Assembly (NCBI RefSeq): GCF_019237635.1
Contig: NZ_JAFAGS010000176.1
Span: 1 to 64,000, forward strand
Length of the DNA: 64,000 nucleotides
Origin: Pluralibacter sp.
GTDB taxonomy: Bacteria > Pseudomonadota > Gammaproteobacteria > Enterobacterales > Enterobacteriaceae
Direction: 5' to 3'
Shown here: positions 19,661 to 29,645 of the stretch, piece by piece
Position numbering within the stretch: the first letter of the stretch is position 1
Layout of the letters: every line of letters starts with the position of its first letter
Made by a program: the position numbers and the translations under genes
The notes under the pieces: generated by a model
Databases searched by the model: none
Told to the model about the DNA's origin: nothing
What the model saw: the letters and a program-made list of their open reading frames with translations, nothing else

Positions 19661-20374
19661 TTAATGAGGATTGTTATCTGGTTTAGTTCCGTGAATAGCT
19701 GATGATGATACAATCCACATCTGTTTTTCTATAGAGTAAGTGCTAACACATAATTGTGATTTAGAACTCGCAACAGGAGTTTTGGTTACTTGTGCAGATT
19801 CTACAGCGTGGTTGGCATGTTCTTTAATATAATCGAAAGGTTGAGCATTGAGAACTTCGATAGATTCACAGTAATTCGAAAATTCTTCATGCCAGTAATC
19901 ATTCATATACTCAAAATTAGATGTGTCAAAATTAAGAATTACTTTGTTATTTACAGGATCTAATCCATCACTGATTGGGAATGATTCAGGGAATTGCAGG
20001 CTACGATAAAGGTCTGTATATAGTTCAAGATTCCTGAAATCGTCTAGTGAGTATCCAAATACAATCATAACATTGTAATGTTCTTTCTGACGGGCTTTCA
20101 TTGAAATCATCATTTCAGTGACGTTTAGATCAGAGAGAGGATAAACTTTCCACTCTGAATGTGTATCACTTTTATTTAGCACCTCTGCCGCTATTGCTGC
20201 ATCCAGAACAGAGGTGTAAAGGGCTAGCCCTTGAAAATCACCACCTCCTACCCACTGAGTTTCTAACCACTTAGCACCATCTGGATTCACTGTCATTCGA
20301 GCTACTGACCAAAGCAGAGTAGGGCTAATGTAATCGTGTGAACCGGGTGCATAGAAATGAATTTTTTCGCTCAT
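19661..20374 (-). CDS. Unknown 237-aa protein upstream of the PAAR effector, candidate adaptor or chaperone
   Basis: Soluble-looking 237-aa protein without signal peptide or membrane helix. I do not recognise its family. It is acidic and aromatic-rich, with a compact N-terminal part (SPTLLWSVARMTVNP, KWLETQWVGGGDFQGLALYT) and a C-terminal tail rich in Ser/Thr. It ends 10 bp before the PAAR start and has CAGGAAG at its own start. First gene of the island operon. Genes in this position often encode adaptors that load a PAAR protein onto VgrG, but it does not show the DUF4123, DUF2169 or DUF1795 signatures I know. The role is inferred from neighbourhood only. Confidence 0.6.
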   Translation of the reverse strand: MSEKIHFYAPGSHDYISPTLLWSVARMTVNPDGAKWLETQWVGGGDFQGLALYTSVLDAAIAAEVLNKSDTHSEWKVYPLSDLNVTEMMISMKARQKEHYNVMIVFGYSLDDFRNLELYTDLYRSLQFPESFPISDGLDPVNNKVILNFDTSNFEYMNDYWHEEFSNYCESIEVLNAQPFDYIKEHANHAVESAQVTKTPVASSKSQLCVSTYSIEKQMWIVSSSAIHGTKPDNNPH

Positions 20375-20546
20375 AACTTCCTGTCTTATGCTGATTTTTA
20401 TTGATTGTTAATCGTACTCCTAAGCAATAGGAATGAGGAAAGAATCATTCCAAGAAACCTCTCAAAGATTAAGGCAATGCTTCTATCCGTGATCTGGTTA
20501 ACATTGTTTTTCTTGAGAGTTAAAAATTACTTACAGTGGGCTAAAT

Positions 20547-20566
20547 GGTGTGATAATCGGTGTGAT
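20547..20566. repeat. Short direct repeat near the right island end
   Basis: The octamer GGTGTGAT occurs twice, at 20547-20554 and 20559-20566, a 12-bp period. It lies 100 bp inside the right att-like repeat in otherwise gene-free sequence (20375-20665). It could be an arm-type binding site for the lost recombinase or chance. The rest of that gap shows no gene and no convincing promoter. Confidence 0.4.
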
Positions 20567-20665
20567 TGATTTCGTAGGTAAACTATTTCTTGCAAGTTAT
20601 GTCTTTGGCGAGTAAACTGCGCCTAAGTTAATGATTCCAGCGTAATTATTCCTTTCAAGTAACTT

Positions 20666-20727
20666 ACTTTGCACCTCAGAATTTAGGGGGGCAAAGGATT
20701 TTGAGTGAGCCTCAAATCCCTTCGCCG
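20666..20727. repeat. Right direct repeat of the island (attR-like; riboswitch 3' part)
   Basis: A 62-bp copy of 17405-17465 with a 38-bp identical core (20690-20727). It supplies the 3' strand of aptamer helix P1 and the expression platform, so the riboswitch is complete at this end. After the Shine-Dalgarno GAGGTG the native GTG start is replaced: the sequence reads AAAGTAAG where thiB has AAAGTGCTG. The middle 8 bp differ from the thiB copy and weaken the SD-sequestering stem. Confidence 0.88.
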
Positions 20728-20800
20728 GCGTTATCCGGATCAGGTTCGACGGGTATCTTCTCAGCACGCACGCCTGTTGGCCTGCAGCACCCCGTTGAGA
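20690..20800 (-). promoter_or_regulatory. TPP (THI-element) riboswitch, now separated from thiB
   Basis: On the minus strand the conserved thi-box pieces occur in order: GGGGTGC (20797-20786 region), CTGAGA (20764-20759), ATACCCG, ACCTGATC (20745-20738), GGATAACGCCGGCGAAGGGA. Helix P1 can form between CTCAA (20799-20795 region) and TTGAG (20715-20711). TTGAG can alternatively pair with a CTCAA eleven bases further on in the 20696-20719 palindrome, giving a switch. Normally this sits directly before thiB; here it reads into the island operon that starts at 20374. Confidence 0.93.
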
Positions 20801-20808
20801 ACGGCGCT

Positions 20809-20837
20809 ATTGTAATGAGTTTGTAAGTTTTCAGGAA
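20809..20837 (-). promoter_or_regulatory. Probable thi promoter upstream of the riboswitch
   Basis: On the minus strand TTCCTG (20837-20832), 17 bp spacing, and TACAAT (20814-20809). It lies between the sgrR stop and the aptamer, so a transcript would start near 20802 and include the full riboswitch. The -35 is weak. Confidence 0.5.
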
Positions 20838-20840
20838 GCG

Positions 20841-22499
20841 TTAAGGTTCCGGCGGCGCGAACCAGGCGGATTTAAAGTCGAACCAGCCGAGGGTATTCAT
20901 ACGCAACCCGCGCATGCTGCGCTGTCCCTGGATCCGCAACCAGTGGTGGATGAGAGGTACTACCGACTGCTGGGCGATAAGCTGTTGGCACCAGCTGGCG
21001 AGATTCATCTCTCCGGCCTGCCAGCGACTGGCGTCGGCCTGCCAGTCAAGCGGAATGCACTGCTGGATCAGTGGTACTTCATACAGTTGGGCGAAGAGGG
21101 AGAAATCCAGCGGCAGCGTGAAGTTCGCGCTATTGAGCCACATGTCGCTGTCGGCTTCTCCGCGGTGCCACTCGTCATATTCGAGTTCCTGAATGTCCAG
21201 TCTGACCTGATGTTCCGCCAGCAGTTGCTGCATGATGACGGCAATATTGCGGTGTTCGAGATGTTCCCGGTAATAGGTAATCGTCAGCGTTTCCAGCCCG
21301 GCGGGCTTTTCCCCTTTTAACGGCCGCGCGTGGTGCCAGCGCGGCAGCAGGCCGTAGGCCGGAAACCAGTAGCCCTGATACTGCTCATCGGCGTGGTAGA
21401 GCAGATTCGCGGGAGAAAGAATCTGGCTTACCCAGCGGCGTACCGCCGGATTCACCCCTTTTGGCGTGCGGGCGTCGAACAACAGGTAATAGCACCCCTC
21501 TTCAAGACGGCTTTCAACCGCTTTTTCCTCGCCTTCTGTCGACCCCTCCAGCGTCAGGCCGCAGGTGACCTCTTCGCCGATTTCCGGCAGCACCCAGACG
21601 TTGACTTCGTCAATCAGCGCGCGATAGCCGAAGTAATCGTCAAAGGCGTGAATTTTCAGCTGGTTCAGGTTGTTGCGCGCCACCGCATAGGGGCCGGTGC
21701 CCACAGGGAGGCTGGCGAAATGGTTCATTGACTCCCACTCGCGCGGCAGGATCATCGCCGGTATATAGCCCAGCAGCCACGGCAGCCAGCGGTCGGGTCT
21801 GGCCAGGTGAACGTCCAGCGTCCAGGCGGTCGGGGAGATGATGCGGTTGATGTGGCTGTATAACGGCAGCGAGTTGATGCGTTGCAGCGAGGCGATCACA
21901 TCGTCCATATCCAGCTCGCGACCGTGATGGAAGTGAATACCCGGACGCAGATAAAAGCGCCAGTGCAGCGGCGAAATCTGCTGCCAGTGGTGGGCAATAT
22001 CGGCTTCCAGTTCCCCGTTTTCCTCATTTATTCGCGTCAGGGCGCTGAAAATCTGCCGGGCGATGTGCGTTTCCGAACGCCGGAGCGGCGTGCCGGGCAG
22101 CAGATTGCGCATCGGACGGTAGTAGAGCACGCGCAGAATGTGTCTTCCCTGGCGAAAGCTTCTGCCCAGATGGGACACCAGCATCTGGCGTACCGCGGAT
22201 TTATCGCCGACGAGCTGCACCAGTTGGTCGATCCGGTCCTGCTCCAGCAGATCCTCCGCTCTTTGCTGCTGGAGCGCCAGCCCGGTGTAGAGGAACGTCA
22301 GGCGCGAGCGTTTACCGCGCCCGGCCTCCGCCTCCCAGGTCAACCAACCTCGCTCCTCCATGGTGTTGAGCAGCGTACGCATATGGCGGCGGGAACAGCT
22401 TAACAGCGCCGCCAGTTCGTTAAGGGTGGTTTCCTGCGCATGGCCATCGCAGCACTGCCACAGGCGGATGAACTGTTGTTGCAAACGACCAGAGGACAT
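20841..22499 (-). CDS. sgrR: Transcriptional regulator SgrR of the glucose-phosphate stress response
   Basis: Activator of sgrS during sugar-phosphate stress. It has 552 aa (551 in E. coli). An N-terminal winged helix-turn-helix (about 1-110; [19 protein letters not shown]) is joined to a solute-binding-protein-like domain (about 160-552) thought to sense a small molecule; the C-terminal [21 protein letters not shown] is highly conserved. Divergent from sgrS. The thi promoter lies immediately after its stop codon. Confidence 0.97.
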   Translation of the reverse strand: MSSGRLQQQFIRLWQCCDGHAQETTLNELAALLSCSRRHMRTLLNTMEERGWLTWEAEAGRGKRSRLTFLYTGLALQQQRAEDLLEQDRIDQLVQLVGDKSAVRQMLVSHLGRSFRQGRHILRVLYYRPMRNLLPGTPLRRSETHIARQIFSALTRINEENGELEADIAHHWQQISPLHWRFYLRPGIHFHHGRELDMDDVIASLQRINSLPLYSHINRIISPTAWTLDVHLARPDRWLPWLLGYIPAMILPREWESMNHFASLPVGTGPYAVARNNLNQLKIHAFDDYFGYRALIDEVNVWVLPEIGEEVTCGLTLEGSTEGEEKAVESRLEEGCYYLLFDARTPKGVNPAVRRWVSQILSPANLLYHADEQYQGYWFPAYGLLPRWHHARPLKGEKPAGLETLTITYYREHLEHRNIAVIMQQLLAEHQVRLDIQELEYDEWHRGEADSDMWLNSANFTLPLDFSLFAQLYEVPLIQQCIPLDWQADASRWQAGEMNLASWCQQLIAQQSVVPLIHHWLRIQGQRSMRGLRMNTLGWFDFKSAWFAPPEP

Positions 22500-22586
22500 A
22501 AAAGGGGAACTCCTGACGAAAACTCAGCAATTTATTAATCCCTATATTAAGCCAATAATCATCCCCGATGAAGCGAGGAGGTGAAT

Positions 22587-22736
22587 ATGCAGAAGTCATC
22601 AATACACCGGTTTTATCAGCACTACTTTTTAGCGACGCAGGGAGCGTCATGGCTGGCCCGCCTGATGGCAGGAGAGCGGCTGAAAATGCTCGAAGAACTG
22701 ATGCAGTGGAACGTTACGGCTTCTGAACCTCATTGA
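22587..22736 (+). CDS. sgrT: Small protein SgrT, inhibitor of glucose PTS activity
   Basis: Encoded inside SgrS. In E. coli the product blocks glucose transport through PtsG (EIICB-Glc) at the membrane. Here it is a 49-aa ORF with ribosome site GAGGAGG 5 bp before ATG. The conserved core FYQHYF (about residues 9-14), a central hydrophobic/Trp segment (SWLARL) and LKMLEELMQW (about 32-41) correspond to the E. coli FYQHYF, WLRWL and LTMLEGLMQW segments. It has about six extra residues at the N-terminus relative to the 43-aa E. coli protein as I recall it. The ERIC lies after the stop, so the protein is not affected. Confidence 0.92.
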   Translation: MQKSSIHRFYQHYFLATQGASWLARLMAGERLKMLEELMQWNVTASEPH

Positions 22737-22765
22737 CCTTAATCATGTGTGACTGAGTATTGGTG

Positions 22766-22892
22766 TATACACTTCATCCTTCACGCTGCCTCTGCGTTGG
22801 CTGTCTTCGGTCACCCCGGTCACTTACTTTTGTAAGCTCCCGGGGATTCCCTCAGTGGCCGCCTTGATGCAACCTGAATGATTTTGTGTATA
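22766..22892. repeat. Complete ERIC (IRU) element inside sgrS
   Basis: Exactly 127 bp, the canonical ERIC length, bounded by 7-bp perfect inverted ends TATACAC/GTGTATA and containing the characteristic core around GGGGATTCCCTCA and CCGGTCACTTACTT. Removing it with one TA copy restores GGTGTAGAATCACC, nearly the E. coli SgrS sequence at this place, so the insertion was at a TA dinucleotide as usual for ERIC. Confidence 0.95.
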
Positions 22893-22959
22893 GAATCACC
22901 CGCCAGCAGATGTTTTCTGCTGGCTTTTTTCGTTTTTCCTCTGCGGATAGGGATAGTTC

Positions 22960-24138
22960 ATGCTCTGGTTGATGACGATGGGACGGCGTCTGAACGGCGT
23001 TTATGCGGCTTTTATGCTGGTCGCTTTCATGATTGGCGTGGCGGGAGCGCTGCAGGCACCGACGCTGAGCCTGTTTTTGAGCCGGGAAGTCGGCGTGCAG
23101 CCTTTCTGGGTTGGGTTGTTTTATACCGTCAATGCCGTCGCCGGGATCGCGGTCAGCCTGTGGCTGGCGAAGCGATCCGACAGCCGGGGCGATCGCCGTA
23201 CGCTGATTTTGTTTTGCTGCCTGATGGCGGTGGGCAATGCGCTGCTTTTTGCCTTTAACCGCCATTACCTGACGCTTCTTACCTGCGGCGTGCTGCTGGC
23301 GTCGCTGGCCAATACCACTATGCCGCAGCTGTTCGCGCTGGCGCGTGAATATGCGGATAACTCCGCGCGGGAAGTGGTGATGTTCAGCTCCGTCATGCGT
23401 GCGCAGCTATCGCTGGCGTGGGTGATTGGCCCACCGCTGGCGTTTATGCTGGCGCTCAACTATGGCTTTACGGCGATGTTCTCGATTGCCGCCGGGATCT
23501 TTGCGATAAGCCTTGCGCTGATCGCCTTTGCGCTGCCCTCCGTTGCCCGGGTGGAACCGCCTGCGCAAAGGGTCGTGACGCCGTCCAGCGGCTGGGGCGA
23601 TAAAAACGTCCGCATGCTGTTTATCGCCTCCACGCTGATGTGGACCTGCAACACCATGTACATCATTGATATGCCGCTGTGGATCAGCAGTTCGTTGGGC
23701 CTGCCGGATAAGCTTGCCGGGATCCTGATGGGCACCGCTGCCGGTCTGGAGATCCCGGCGATGATCCTGGCGGGATATTACGTGAAGCGCTTCGGGAAAC
23801 GCCGGATGATGGTCACCGCCGTCGTCGCGGGCGTGCTGTTTTATATCGGGCTACTCTTTTTTCACAGCTGCGAGGCGCTGCTGGCTCTGCAACTGTTTAA
23901 CGCGGTGTTTATCGGTATCGTCGCCGGGATTGGCATGCTGTGGTTTCAGGATCTGATGCCGGGTCGCGCCGGGGCGGCAACGACGCTGTTTACGAACAGT
24001 ATTTCCACGGGCGTGATTCTGGCGGGGGTGATTCAGGGCGCGCTGGCGCAAAGTGTCGGTCATTTCGCCGTGTACTGGATGATGGCGGCGATTTCGCTGG
24101 TGGCGCTGGTGATGACCCTTCGCGTGAAGGACGTGTAG
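22960..24138 (+). CDS. setA: Sugar efflux transporter SetA
   Basis: Major facilitator superfamily exporter of lactose, glucose analogues and IPTG. It has 392 aa with about 12 transmembrane helices; the N-terminal half carries KRSDSRGDRR, the MFS loop 2-3 motif, and PTLSLFLSREVG is typical of the SET subfamily. It begins 30 bp after the SgrS terminator T-run, and in E. coli it is co-transcribed by read-through from sgrS. Its exporter role fits relief of sugar-phosphate stress. Confidence 0.95.
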   Translation: MLWLMTMGRRLNGVYAAFMLVAFMIGVAGALQAPTLSLFLSREVGVQPFWVGLFYTVNAVAGIAVSLWLAKRSDSRGDRRTLILFCCLMAVGNALLFAFNRHYLTLLTCGVLLASLANTTMPQLFALAREYADNSAREVVMFSSVMRAQLSLAWVIGPPLAFMLALNYGFTAMFSIAAGIFAISLALIAFALPSVARVEPPAQRVVTPSSGWGDKNVRMLFIASTLMWTCNTMYIIDMPLWISSSLGLPDKLAGILMGTAAGLEIPAMILAGYYVKRFGKRRMMVTAVVAGVLFYIGLLFFHSCEALLALQLFNAVFIGIVAGIGMLWFQDLMPGRAGAATTLFTNSISTGVILAGVIQGALAQSVGHFAVYWMMAAISLVALVMTLRVKDV

Positions 24139-24162
24139 GCCGGGCGACGATGCCGCCCGGCC
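24138..24162. terminator. REP-like hairpin between setA and leuD
   Basis: A 9-bp perfect stem GGCCGGGCG/CGCCCGGCC with a 7-nt loop between converging setA and leuD. The G+C-rich arms resemble enterobacterial REP/BIME units. It probably ends both transcripts or protects their 3' ends. Confidence 0.65.
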
Positions 24163-24169
24163 GGAAGGT

Positions 24170-24775
24170 TTAGCGCATAAACGCAGGCTGTTTTTTCTCG
24201 TAGGCCGAGATTGCCGATTCATGCTGCAGCGTCAGGCCGATGCTGTCCAGACCGTTCAGCATGCAGTGACGACGGAAGGTGTCGATGCTGAAACGGTAGG
24301 TCTTCTCGCCCGCGCGGACAACTTCCGCCTCCAGGTCCACCTCGAAGCGGATGCCCGGGGTAGCCTGCACCAGCGCGAACAGCTCATCAACCTGCGCTTC
24401 GCTCAGGGTGACCGGCAGCAGCTGGTTGTTAAAGCTGTTGCTGTAGAAGATGTCGGCAAAGCTCGGCGCAATCACCACCTTAAAACCGTAATCGGTCAGC
24501 GCCCACGGCGCGTGTTCGCGGGAAGAGCCGCAGCCGAAGTTTTCCCGCGCCAGCAGAATCGACGCCCCTTTATACTGCGGAAAGTTCAGTACAAACTCCG
24601 GGTCAGGCACCTGGCCCTTGTCGTCAAGAAAACGCCAGTCGTTGAACAAATGCGCGCCGAAGCCGGTGCGGGTGACTTTCTGCAAAAACTGCTTCGGAAT
24701 GATGGCGTCGGTGTCGACGTTCGCGGCATCCAGCGGCACCACCAGGCCCGTATGTTGGGTAAATTTCTCTGCCAT
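24170..24775 (-). CDS. leuD: Isopropylmalate isomerase small subunit LeuD
   Basis: Small (swivelling-domain) subunit that with LeuC converts 2-isopropylmalate to 3-isopropylmalate. It has 201 aa, the family length. Conserved motifs are [13 protein letters not shown] (about 19-31), the [13 protein letters not shown] substrate loop (about 82-94) and the [15 protein letters not shown] segment. Last gene of leuABCD; 10 bp after leuC. Confidence 0.98.
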   Translation of the reverse strand: MAEKFTQHTGLVVPLDAANVDTDAIIPKQFLQKVTRTGFGAHLFNDWRFLDDKGQVPDPEFVLNFPQYKGASILLARENFGCGSSREHAPWALTDYGFKVVIAPSFADIFYSNSFNNQLLPVTLSEAQVDELFALVQATPGIRFEVDLEAEVVRAGEKTYRFSIDTFRRHCMLNGLDSIGLTLQHESAISAYEKKQPAFMR

Positions 24776-24785
24776 GATGGTCTCC

Positions 24786-26186
24786 TTATTTCATGCTACG
24801 GATGTCGGCGAAATGACCGGTAACGGCGGCGGCAGCGGCCATCGCCGGGCTCACCAGATGGGTGCGTCCGCCGCGGCCCTGACGGCCTTCGAAGTTACGG
24901 TTGCTGGTCGATGCGCAGCGCTCGCCCGGGTTCAGACGGTCGTTGTTCATCGCCAGGCACATAGAACAGCCCGGCAGGCGCCATTCAAAACCGGCTTCGA
25001 TAAAGATCTTGTCCAGACCTTCCGCTTCAGCCTGCGCTTTCACCGGCCCGGAACCCGGTACGACTAAGGCCTGAACGCCTGGCGCAACTTTACGCCCTTT
25101 GGCGATTTCAGCCGCTGCGCGCAGGTCTTCAATGCGCGAGTTGGTGCAGGAGCCGATAAACACTTTATCAATGGCGACATCGGTCAGGGGAACGCCGGGT
25201 TTCAGCCCCATATAGGCCAGCGCTTTTTCGGCGCTGGCGCGCTCGACCGGATCGGCGAAAGAGGCCGGATCGGGGATCGCGTCATTCACCGAGATCACCT
25301 GGCCCGGATTGGTGCCCCAGGTGACCTGCGGCGCAATCTCTTCCGCCTGCAACGTAACCACGGTATCGAAGGTCGCGCCGTCGTCGGTCTTCAGGGTTTT
25401 CCAGTAGCTTACCGCGTCGTCGAAATCGCGGCCTTTCGGCGCGTGCAGACGGCCTTTCACGTAATCAAAGGTCGTTTCATCCGGCGCCACCAGGCCTGCT
25501 TTGGCGCCCATCTCGATCGCCATATTGCACAGGGTCATACGACCTTCCATGCTCAGCGCGCGGATAGCGTCGCCGCAGAATTCGACCACGTGGCCAGTAC
25601 CGCCTGCGCTACCGGTTTTGCCGATGATCGCCAGCACGATGTCTTTGGCGGTGATGCCCGGCGCTGCGGCGCCGTTGACCTCAATCTTCATGGTTTTGGC
25701 GCGCCCCTGCTTCAGGGTTTGCGTCGCCAGCACGTGTTCCACTTCGGAGGTGCCGATGCCGAATGCCAGCGCGCCGAACGCGCCGTGGGTGGCGGTATGG
25801 GAGTCGCCGCAGACGATGGTCATCCCCGGCAGGGTAATACCCTGCTCAGGGCCCATCACGTGGACAATCCCCTGATACGGGTGGTTTAAGTCGTACAGCT
25901 CGACGCCGAACTCGTTGCAGTTCTTGATAAGCTCCTGCATCTGAATACGGGCCATCTCGCCGGAGGCATTAATATCTTTGGTCTGTGTGGAGACGTTATG
26001 GTCCATCGTTGCAAAGGTTTTCCCCGGCTGACGCACCGGACGCTTGTGGGCGCGCAGGCCGTCAAATGCCTGCGGAGAGGTCACCTCATGCACCAGGTGA
26101 CGGTCGATATACAGCAGCGGGGTCTCGTTTGGCGCGTCAAAAACCACATGGGCGTCAAACAATTTTTCATACAGCGTCTTTGCCAT
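24786..26186 (-). CDS. leuC: Isopropylmalate isomerase large subunit LeuC
   Basis: Aconitase-family large subunit with a [4Fe-4S] cluster. It has 466 aa. Cluster cysteines are recognisable in [14 protein letters not shown] (about 347) and the [13 protein letters not shown] segment (about 407 and 410); [13 protein letters not shown] and the DHNVSTQ region are the substrate-site motifs. Third gene of the leucine operon, overlapping neither side; leuB ends 2 bp upstream. Confidence 0.98.
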   Translation of the reverse strand: MAKTLYEKLFDAHVVFDAPNETPLLYIDRHLVHEVTSPQAFDGLRAHKRPVRQPGKTFATMDHNVSTQTKDINASGEMARIQMQELIKNCNEFGVELYDLNHPYQGIVHVMGPEQGITLPGMTIVCGDSHTATHGAFGALAFGIGTSEVEHVLATQTLKQGRAKTMKIEVNGAAAPGITAKDIVLAIIGKTGSAGGTGHVVEFCGDAIRALSMEGRMTLCNMAIEMGAKAGLVAPDETTFDYVKGRLHAPKGRDFDDAVSYWKTLKTDDGATFDTVVTLQAEEIAPQVTWGTNPGQVISVNDAIPDPASFADPVERASAEKALAYMGLKPGVPLTDVAIDKVFIGSCTNSRIEDLRAAAEIAKGRKVAPGVQALVVPGSGPVKAQAEAEGLDKIFIEAGFEWRLPGCSMCLAMNNDRLNPGERCASTSNRNFEGRQGRGGRTHLVSPAMAAAAAVTGHFADIRSMK

Positions 26187-26188
26187 GA

Positions 26189-28851
<2,663 letters not shown>

Positions 28852-28895
28852 GGTTTTGGGTCCTTGTCAGTCTTGGGTCGCCTTGCTACGAGCAT

Positions 28896-28924
28896 AAAAA
28901 AACCCGCGCTAAGGCGCGGGTTTT
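28896..28924 (-). terminator. leu operon attenuator
   Basis: On the minus strand a 7-bp stem CCCGCGC/GCGCGGG with a short loop and seven T residues lies between leuL and leuA. This is the rho-independent attenuator that stops transcription when leucine is plentiful. Confidence 0.9.
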
Positions 28925-28944
28925 CTGTCTGGCTGGAAGATGAC

Positions 28945-29031
28945 TTATCGCTGAACGTCGTCCACCAGTCTACCGCGCACAAAGGATGCGTTTAGTAGTA
29001 GTAGACCGGTGAAATGCGTGGTGCGAATCAT
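28945..29031 (-). CDS. leuL: leu operon leader peptide LeuL
   Basis: A 28-aa leader peptide that senses charged tRNA-Leu. Four consecutive rare CTA leucine codons occupy 29004-28993 (minus strand), exactly as in E. coli leuL. Translation is MIRTTHFTGLLLLNASFVRG followed by RLVDDVQR. An ATG nine bases upstream reads only two more codons before TGA, so the start used must be the ATG at 29031, with CAGGAG 11 bases upstream. Confidence 0.9.
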   Translation of the reverse strand: MIRTTHFTGLLLLNASFVRGRLVDDVQR

Positions 29032-29066
29032 TGCGTCATGCTCCTGGGAAATTCGATATGCATTTA

Positions 29067-29095
29067 GTGGTACTGGATACGCCGATCGATGTCAA
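29067..29095 (-). promoter_or_regulatory. leuLABCD promoter
   Basis: Perfect -35 TTGACA (minus strand, 29095-29090), 17-bp spacer and weak -10 TACCAC (29072-29067), placing the transcript start about 25 bp before the leuL start. The -35 matches the enteric leu promoter. Confidence 0.7.
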
Positions 29096-29645
29096 CCTTT
29101 GCTGTGGGAAATCGCGGCAATCTTTGTAGGGATGTGCCGTTTACTTTAGCTAATTGTGCTGATGAAAACGGTGTTTTTTCGCAGATTATTTTAGCGTCAA
29201 TTCACTATTGTCACACTTTGATGCATTTACCCATATTTCTTTGTCTGTATGATCCTGCCAGCCAGACGATATCATCTGTATAACTTAATGATATAGCTAT
29301 AAATATTTATGAGGATTATTTTTCTGTCGAAAATTAGTCGTTATTTTGATCGCAAGTTGTTATCTAAAAACACATGTCCAAAAAAACACAATTTAATATT
29401 ACTTAAATATGCTTACGCTTTTTGTGCGGTTGTGTATTGATGATGTTTATGATTAAACTGTCGACATTAAGCACCATTTATCATTTGGCGATGAAACCAT
29501 CTCATTAATGGGGCTGACACCTTTTTTCCTTTGGGTATATCTTGAAATATTCCTAATTTTGTTTATTTCTCTTTTGCGGAATTTATATGCATGGTAAATC
29601 ATATTGTCAAAATTTATTACTGCACTTATGCAAAGGGAGTTAAGC
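29096..29645. other. A+T-rich leu-leuO intergenic region
   Basis: About 550 bp without a believable gene between the divergent leu promoter and leuO. It becomes markedly A+T-rich from about 29280 (runs such as ATGATATAGCTATAAATATT). In E. coli the equivalent region binds H-NS and LeuO and controls leuO silencing; the base composition here fits that, but no exact operator was identified. Confidence 0.6.

Larger units (their letters stand above)
22567..22930 (+). ncRNA. sgrS: SgrS small regulatory RNA, enlarged by an ERIC insertion
   Basis: Hfq-dependent dual-function sRNA that represses ptsG and other sugar-uptake mRNAs under glucose-phosphate stress. The 5' end matches the E. coli start (GATGAAGCGAGG, 22567). 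The sgrT ORF follows. The ptsG-pairing segment GTGTGACTGAGTATTGGTGT is intact at 22747-22766. The small GGTG/CACC hairpin (22762-22765 with 22897-22900) is split by a 127-bp ERIC, and a terminator stem GCCAGCAG/CTGCTGGC (22902-22909, 22917-22924) ends in six T (22925-22930), then CG and five more T. E. coli SgrS is 227 nt; this one would be about 364 nt. Ends are predicted, not mapped. Confidence 0.9.

Noticed and set aside
20590-20685. 25-codon frame starting at GTG in the right-repeat ribosome site (GAGGTGCAAAGTAAG)
   Set aside because: The GTG overlaps the Shine-Dalgarno itself, so there is no separate ribosome site; product unlike any leader I know.
17405-20727. Insertion sequence or transposon as explanation of the island
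   Set aside because: No transposase and no terminal inverted repeats; 61/62-bp direct repeats are far longer than target duplications made by transposons.
22852-23265. 137-codon minus-strand frame spanning SgrS 3' end and setA start
   Set aside because: Antisense to known RNA and gene; very biased composition.
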